Source: Candidatus Bathyarchaeota archaeon (GTDB taxonomy: Archaea > Thermoproteota > Bathyarchaeia > Bathyarchaeales > Bathycorpusculaceae). Taken from it: DNA of 64,000 bases. A program made the position numbers and the translations under genes. Below are positions 60,585-64,000 of this stretch, piece after piece (positions within the stretch are counted from its first letter, which is position 1; each line of letters begins with the position of its first letter). The DNA lies in NCBI GenBank assembly GCA_026014685.1, contig JAOZHW010000007.1:62001-126000 (forward strand). Direction: 5' to 3'. Below the pieces are notes generated by a model that saw only the letters and a list, made by a program, of their open reading frames with translations, had not been told where the DNA came from and searched no databases.

Positions 60585-61325
60585 TTAGCTGTCTACAGAC
60601 GTTTCTGGTTTCTCTGACTGCGTCGCCGCCTGTGCCTGCTCCTCCTTAAGAGCATCACCAAAAATCTTGCGCAAATCCCTCTTGAGCGTCGCCGTATCCT
60701 GCGTCAACCCAAAGTAATCCGCAAAGTAATCCGTCGTCTTAAGAGCCAACGAACGTCCAGCACGTTCCGTCATAATCAGCCCCATATCTTTGAGCAACTT
60801 TACATGTCCATAGGCGTGTTGACCGCGAACTTCAATGACCCGTTTCTGGGTAACAGGTTGACGGTAAGCAATGTAGCTAAGCGTCTTGAGCGGCCCAGAT
60901 GAAAGCAGTGGTCGGTTAACAAGTTTCTTGATAAGCGGCGTAAACTCTGCTTTGACTTGAAGCACAAAACGGTCGTCTTTGAGCGCCAAAATCTCCATGG
61001 GACTATTACGCGCCTTGTACTGCTCCATCAACGTTTCCGCATAGCCTATAACGCGTTTTTTGCTGCGGCTTCCAACCACCTGACACATCTCGTTAATGTC
61101 TAAGGGTCTGCCTGCAACGTAGAGAGCAGCCTCCAGCAGGTTTAGCGCATGTGCCCTTTTCTGTTCAGTATCTACTGCAGACTCTGCGGCTTCAGGAAGC
61201 GTAGTTTGCACTTGGTCAGTCGCGTTTTGATTCGGCTCTTGGGCTGTTTGGGAGGTTTCAGCAGCCGGAGGTGATTGAGGCGCCGCTTGGTTCTGTTCAA
61301 CGGGCTGGTTTTCCTTGTTTTCCAA
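60585..61325 (-). CDS. scpB: Segregation and condensation protein ScpB
   Basis: 246 residues. A disordered Gln/Pro/Glu-rich start of ~55 residues precedes the winged-helix pair (LLEAALYVAGRPLDINEMCQ shown in part: EAALYVAGRPLDINEM; SYIAYRQPVTQKRVIEVRG; TERAGRSLALKTTDYFADYF). ScpB binds ScpA in the SMC complex. It overlaps scpA by 29 bases. Confidence 0.9.
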   Translation of the reverse strand: MENKENQPVEQNQAAPQSPPAAETSQTAQEPNQNATDQVQTTLPEAAESAVDTEQKRAHALNLLEAALYVAGRPLDINEMCQVVGSRSKKRVIGYAETLMEQYKARNSPMEILALKDDRFVLQVKAEFTPLIKKLVNRPLLSSGPLKTLSYIAYRQPVTQKRVIEVRGQHAYGHVKLLKDMGLIMTERAGRSLALKTTDYFADYFGLTQDTATLKRDLRKIFGDALKEEQAQAATQSEKPETSVDS

Positions 61326-62022
61326 CGTTTAATTTCCCCACTGCTATGTAGAGTTCTTCAGTTTCTTCGTTCTGCCACAGGCTAACTAATCCATCCTGCG
61401 CTAAGAAGAGCAAATAGATAAACATGCGAAGCGCTTCGATTCGGGTTGCACCCTTCGAGAGCGTCGTGAAGTCAATGATTCCTTGCCCCCCAGTTTTTTC
61501 AACGAGGATAGCGTAGAGTTTGTCGACTTCGAATTCGAGTTCAGCTATGAATTTGTCAAATTTCGGAAGCAAATCAGTTACAGCGGGCAGGATCGGATGT
61601 TGCTGCACGACAGGATTTAGGTTAACGAGTTTTTCACCCTTCAAAACGTCATCTAAGACTTCAAGCAAATGCTGAATTGTCGTTGAGGTGAGTTCATGAC
61701 GTAACGGCAAGAAAAGGGGCGGAGGCACGAAATCAGTTGGGATTTTAGGTTGAGGAGGCGGAGGCTCTTGCAAAGTCAACAGCAGCTTGGATTTCATGAG
61801 GTAAATCAGTGCTGAAGAGTCTAAGGCGACGCCTGAAGCACGGAAATCCACTTTTTCAGGCGAATTCTTCTCCATCTCTAAAAGGAAAGACCGAAGCAGA
61901 TATGCGATGTTAACGTTCCAAGGGGTTAGTTTTTCGAGTTTACTTATTTCAAAAAGTATGTTCCATGGGGGCCGCAAATAGAAGGGTCTGCGTGTAGGCG
62001 TTGTGGATGCTGTTGAGGACAT
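61297..62022 (-). CDS. scpA: Segregation and condensation protein ScpA (kleisin)
   Basis: 241 residues. The N-terminal FEISKLEKLTPWNVNI is the SMC-neck binding region; the C-terminal winged helix (RIEALRMFIYLLFLAQDGLVSL in parts) closes the ring. The extreme N-terminus has a Pro/Thr-rich start. It shares one base with the smc stop. Confidence 0.88.
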   Translation of the reverse strand: MSSTASTTPTRRPFYLRPPWNILFEISKLEKLTPWNVNIAYLLRSFLLEMEKNSPEKVDFRASGVALDSSALIYLMKSKLLLTLQEPPPPQPKIPTDFVPPPLFLPLRHELTSTTIQHLLEVLDDVLKGEKLVNLNPVVQQHPILPAVTDLLPKFDKFIAELEFEVDKLYAILVEKTGGQGIIDFTTLSKGATRIEALRMFIYLLFLAQDGLVSLWQNEETEELYIAVGKLNVGKQGKPAR

Positions 62023-64000
62023 TAGGCTGCTGGCGCCTCCGGTGGGAACTTGGCTGTCACCACGTTTGATATACCGTTGCGTTCGTAAACGCCGTACACT
62101 TTTTGTGCCTTGTTAACCATCTCTGGGCGGAGGCTGATGACTATAAACTGGGTTTTTCCTGCCTCTTCAAGGAGAGTTTCGGCGAGTTTTGTGGTGTGGA
62201 AAGCGTCTAAGTGGGCATCGACCTCGTCGAGGATGTAGAATGATGCTGGCGAAAACTCTTTGAGCGAGAAAATGAAGGCAACCGCTGAGATGGAGCGTTC
62301 CCCGCCGCTGGCTCCACTGACGACGATGCTGGGTTTGTTGGGGAACTGGACGATCATGTCGATGCCGCCTGTGAAGGGTTCATCGGGGTTCTCCAGTTTC
62401 AAGGTGGCGCTTCCGCCGCCTGTCATCTTTGCAAAGTAAACTGTTAAACTCGCGTTTATCTTGTCAAACGCTGTCATGAACACTTTGCGCTTCTTTGCCT
62501 CGATTTCATCCATAAACGCGACGATGGCCTGTTTTTCGCGTTCTAACTCGTTGAGGCGCACGGAGAGTTCACGGTAGCGGCTGATTTGGTCTGCATAGTG
62601 CTGTGCAGCCAGCTGGTTAACTGCGCCTATGCGGTCCATTTCGAACTGCATCATGCGGATGCTGGTTTCCGCGTCTTGCACCTGCTGCGGGTTGGTTTCA
62701 AGCGGCTGTTCGTAGCCGTACTGTTTGAGTTGAGAAAGGAGCTGTTGAAGCCGAAGCTGAGCAGTTTCCATGCTGACCTGCAACTGGTTCTGAAGTTTAT
62801 CTGCCTGTTCATACTCGGCGTCCAGTAGCCGTAATTCAGCATCAATGGCATCAATTTGGGAGGTGAACTTTTTGGATTCTTCCCTTGCCGAAAGCACAGC
62901 GTTGGAGAGTTCCACGCGGCGTTTCTCAAGTTCTTCAGCTTCCTTCTTTATAGCGTCCCGCTCGGCAATGGCGTCGGCAACTTCCTTCTGAAGTTTAACT
63001 TGCTGCTGGTCAAGTTTTGAAAGCTGAATCTTAGCGTTCTGGTAGCCCACACGTAGAACGTGGTCAAACTGTGACTGAAAAGTGTTGATTTCTGTTTGCA
63101 GGGAGCCGAGCCGTTGGCGCAGAGTGTTGGCTTCTTCGCCGAATTTTTCACGTTGTACCTCAAGTTCCTGAATGTGGGCAACGTTTGTTTTTAGGCGAAG
63201 CGCGGCGATTTCTGTATGGATTTTTTTAAGGTTAGCATGTATGTTGTTTCGTTCGTTGCGGTAAACGGTCATACGCCCACGGAAAGCTGCGGCTTCCCGT
63301 TCAAGTTTACCTGAGTATTTGTCTACATGACGAATGTTTAGTTGTGTACGTTTTACAGCTCGACGTACACGGATGATTTCTCTTTCTAAAGTCGCTATGC
63401 CTTCAGAGAGGCGGGTCATGTCTATTTTGTACTGGTCAAGTTCTTCTTCGATGCCGGCAATGTCTGTACTACGTTGAGCAAGATGAGTTTGGAGAGCTTT
63501 TACGGCTTCGTCGAGACTTTTTAGAGCGTTTTCACTTGGGATAATCGTGGAAAAATCTATTGGAGCACGGTAGTAACCACTTTCAAAGGCGCCAGGCTCA
63601 TAGACGTCGCCGTTGACGGTAACAGCGCGGTAGCCCTCATTCGACAACGCGAAGCCCACTTTGTCATTAGAGACAACAATGGTGTCGCCAAAAACATAGT
63701 TCACAGCTAACTCAAAGCTCGATTCATACTTCATGAAGCTACTAAGCGGCCCCAAAACACCTTCACGTTTAGGCACAGGCTTATTTTTTATGGTAATTGC
63801 ACCCTGAAGCGGAATGAGTTTAATTCGTCCCAACTTCATACGCCTAAGTGTCTCGGTACAGGTGAAAGCTACGTCGATGTCTTTAACAACCAACGCGTCA
63901 AGCCAACCAGTCGCAGCGGCGTCAATAGCTTTCTTGAAGCTTTTGTCGATTTTGACGAGGTTACGGAGACGACCATGTATACCGTTTATGGCGCCGACGT
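62022..64000 (-). CDS. smc: Chromosome segregation protein SMC, 5' part outside window
   Basis: At least 658 residues remain, from the hinge to the C-terminus; the reading frame runs through 64000, so the N-terminal ATPase half lies beyond. The hinge (GVLGPLSSFMKYESSFELA; GYRAVTVNGDVYEPGAF) is followed by a long coiled coil, then the signature VSGASGGERSISAVAFIF and Walker B FYILDEVDAHLD. Together with ScpA and ScpB it makes condensin, here in bacterial-type operon order. Confidence 0.96.
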   Translation of the reverse strand, partial: VGAINGIHGRLRNLVKIDKSFKKAIDAAATGWLDALVVKDIDVAFTCTETLRRMKLGRIKLIPLQGAITIKNKPVPKREGVLGPLSSFMKYESSFELAVNYVFGDTIVVSNDKVGFALSNEGYRAVTVNGDVYEPGAFESGYYRAPIDFSTIIPSENALKSLDEAVKALQTHLAQRSTDIAGIEEELDQYKIDMTRLSEGIATLEREIIRVRRAVKRTQLNIRHVDKYSGKLEREAAAFRGRMTVYRNERNNIHANLKKIHTEIAALRLKTNVAHIQELEVQREKFGEEANTLRQRLGSLQTEINTFQSQFDHVLRVGYQNAKIQLSKLDQQQVKLQKEVADAIAERDAIKKEAEELEKRRVELSNAVLSAREESKKFTSQIDAIDAELRLLDAEYEQADKLQNQLQVSMETAQLRLQQLLSQLKQYGYEQPLETNPQQVQDAETSIRMMQFEMDRIGAVNQLAAQHYADQISRYRELSVRLNELEREKQAIVAFMDEIEAKKRKVFMTAFDKINASLTVYFAKMTGGGSATLKLENPDEPFTGGIDMIVQFPNKPSIVVSGASGGERSISAVAFIFSLKEFSPASFYILDEVDAHLDAFHTTKLAETLLEEAGKTQFIVISLRPEMVNKAQKVYGVYERNGISNVVTAKFPPEAPAA

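Noticed and set aside
1-64000. CRISPR array or insertion sequence
   Set aside because: No regularly spaced repeat series and no transposase gene was seen; the only perfect long repeat is the three-copy 44-mer, whose copies are far apart.

Overview
The window reads as a chromosomal segment of an archaeon, most likely of the TACK/Thermoproteota branch and compatible with Bathyarchaeia (lineage is my inference; no phylogeny was run). Archaeal markers are a thermosome subunit, the KEOPS subunit Cgi121, diphthine-ammonia ligase, the decarboxylase and dehydratase of the archaeal mevalonate route, AT-rich TATA boxes 20-30 bases ahead of genes, frequent TTG/GTG starts behind GGAGGTGA-type ribosome sites, and tRNA genes with introns. 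Bacterial-type genes are mixed in: a LonB/LonH-like protease, a 446-residue NADP-type glutamate dehydrogenase, SMC-ScpA-ScpB, and a multicopper oxidase.

Layout. 1-6 kb: a truncated secreted multicopper oxidase, mevalonate kinase, and secreted or anchored proteins including a possible clan-CD peptidase whose C-terminal part is split off by a frame change. 6.2-9.2 kb: UbiD-type anhydromevalonate phosphate decarboxylase and both subunits of phosphomevalonate dehydratase. 9.3-13 kb: Lon-like protease, cysteine synthase, a tiny zinc protein. 13.1-19.1 kb: a nickel/cobalt ECF transporter (cbiMNQO-like) next to larB, larC and larE for the nickel-pincer cofactor, with NikR-like palindromes and a candidate structured RNA between the two sets. 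19.2-24 kb: beta-helix and other anchored surface proteins, an amidotransferase, Dph6, a pair of flavoproteins. 24-31.5 kb: SerA, a frameshifted DUF1622 gene, serine hydroxymethyltransferase, a phosphoribosyltransferase, Cgi121, a THUMP protein, an isopropylmalate/citramalate synthase. 31.9-36.9 kb: intron-bearing tRNA-Met, flavodoxin, AbrB-VapC pair, acyl-CoA ligase, several small zinc proteins. 37-45 kb: nitrogen assimilation, with glutamate dehydrogenase, two Lrp regulators and a five-gene split glutamate synthase operon. 45-52.8 kb: AbrB-PhoU regulator, acyltransferase, esterase, tRNA-Glu, TerC-like protein, thermosome, YHS protein, aquaporin. 52.8-56.1 kb: a serine-type operon (aminotransferase, dehydrogenase, DUF1015). 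56.3-64 kb: intron-bearing tRNA-Ser, OsmC, HAD and nuclease-like proteins, a second candidate structured RNA, then scpB, scpA and a truncated smc.

Three items stand out. A 44-base sequence occurs three times with no mismatch (27864, 35391, 59966), combining a TATA-like box, a G-rich block and a conserved start. Two intergenic stretches (about 15985-16160 and 59285-59470) have nested perfect inverted repeats typical of structured RNA; neither matches an RNA class I recognise. Several genes carry probable frameshifts or unusual starts that may be biological or assembly errors.
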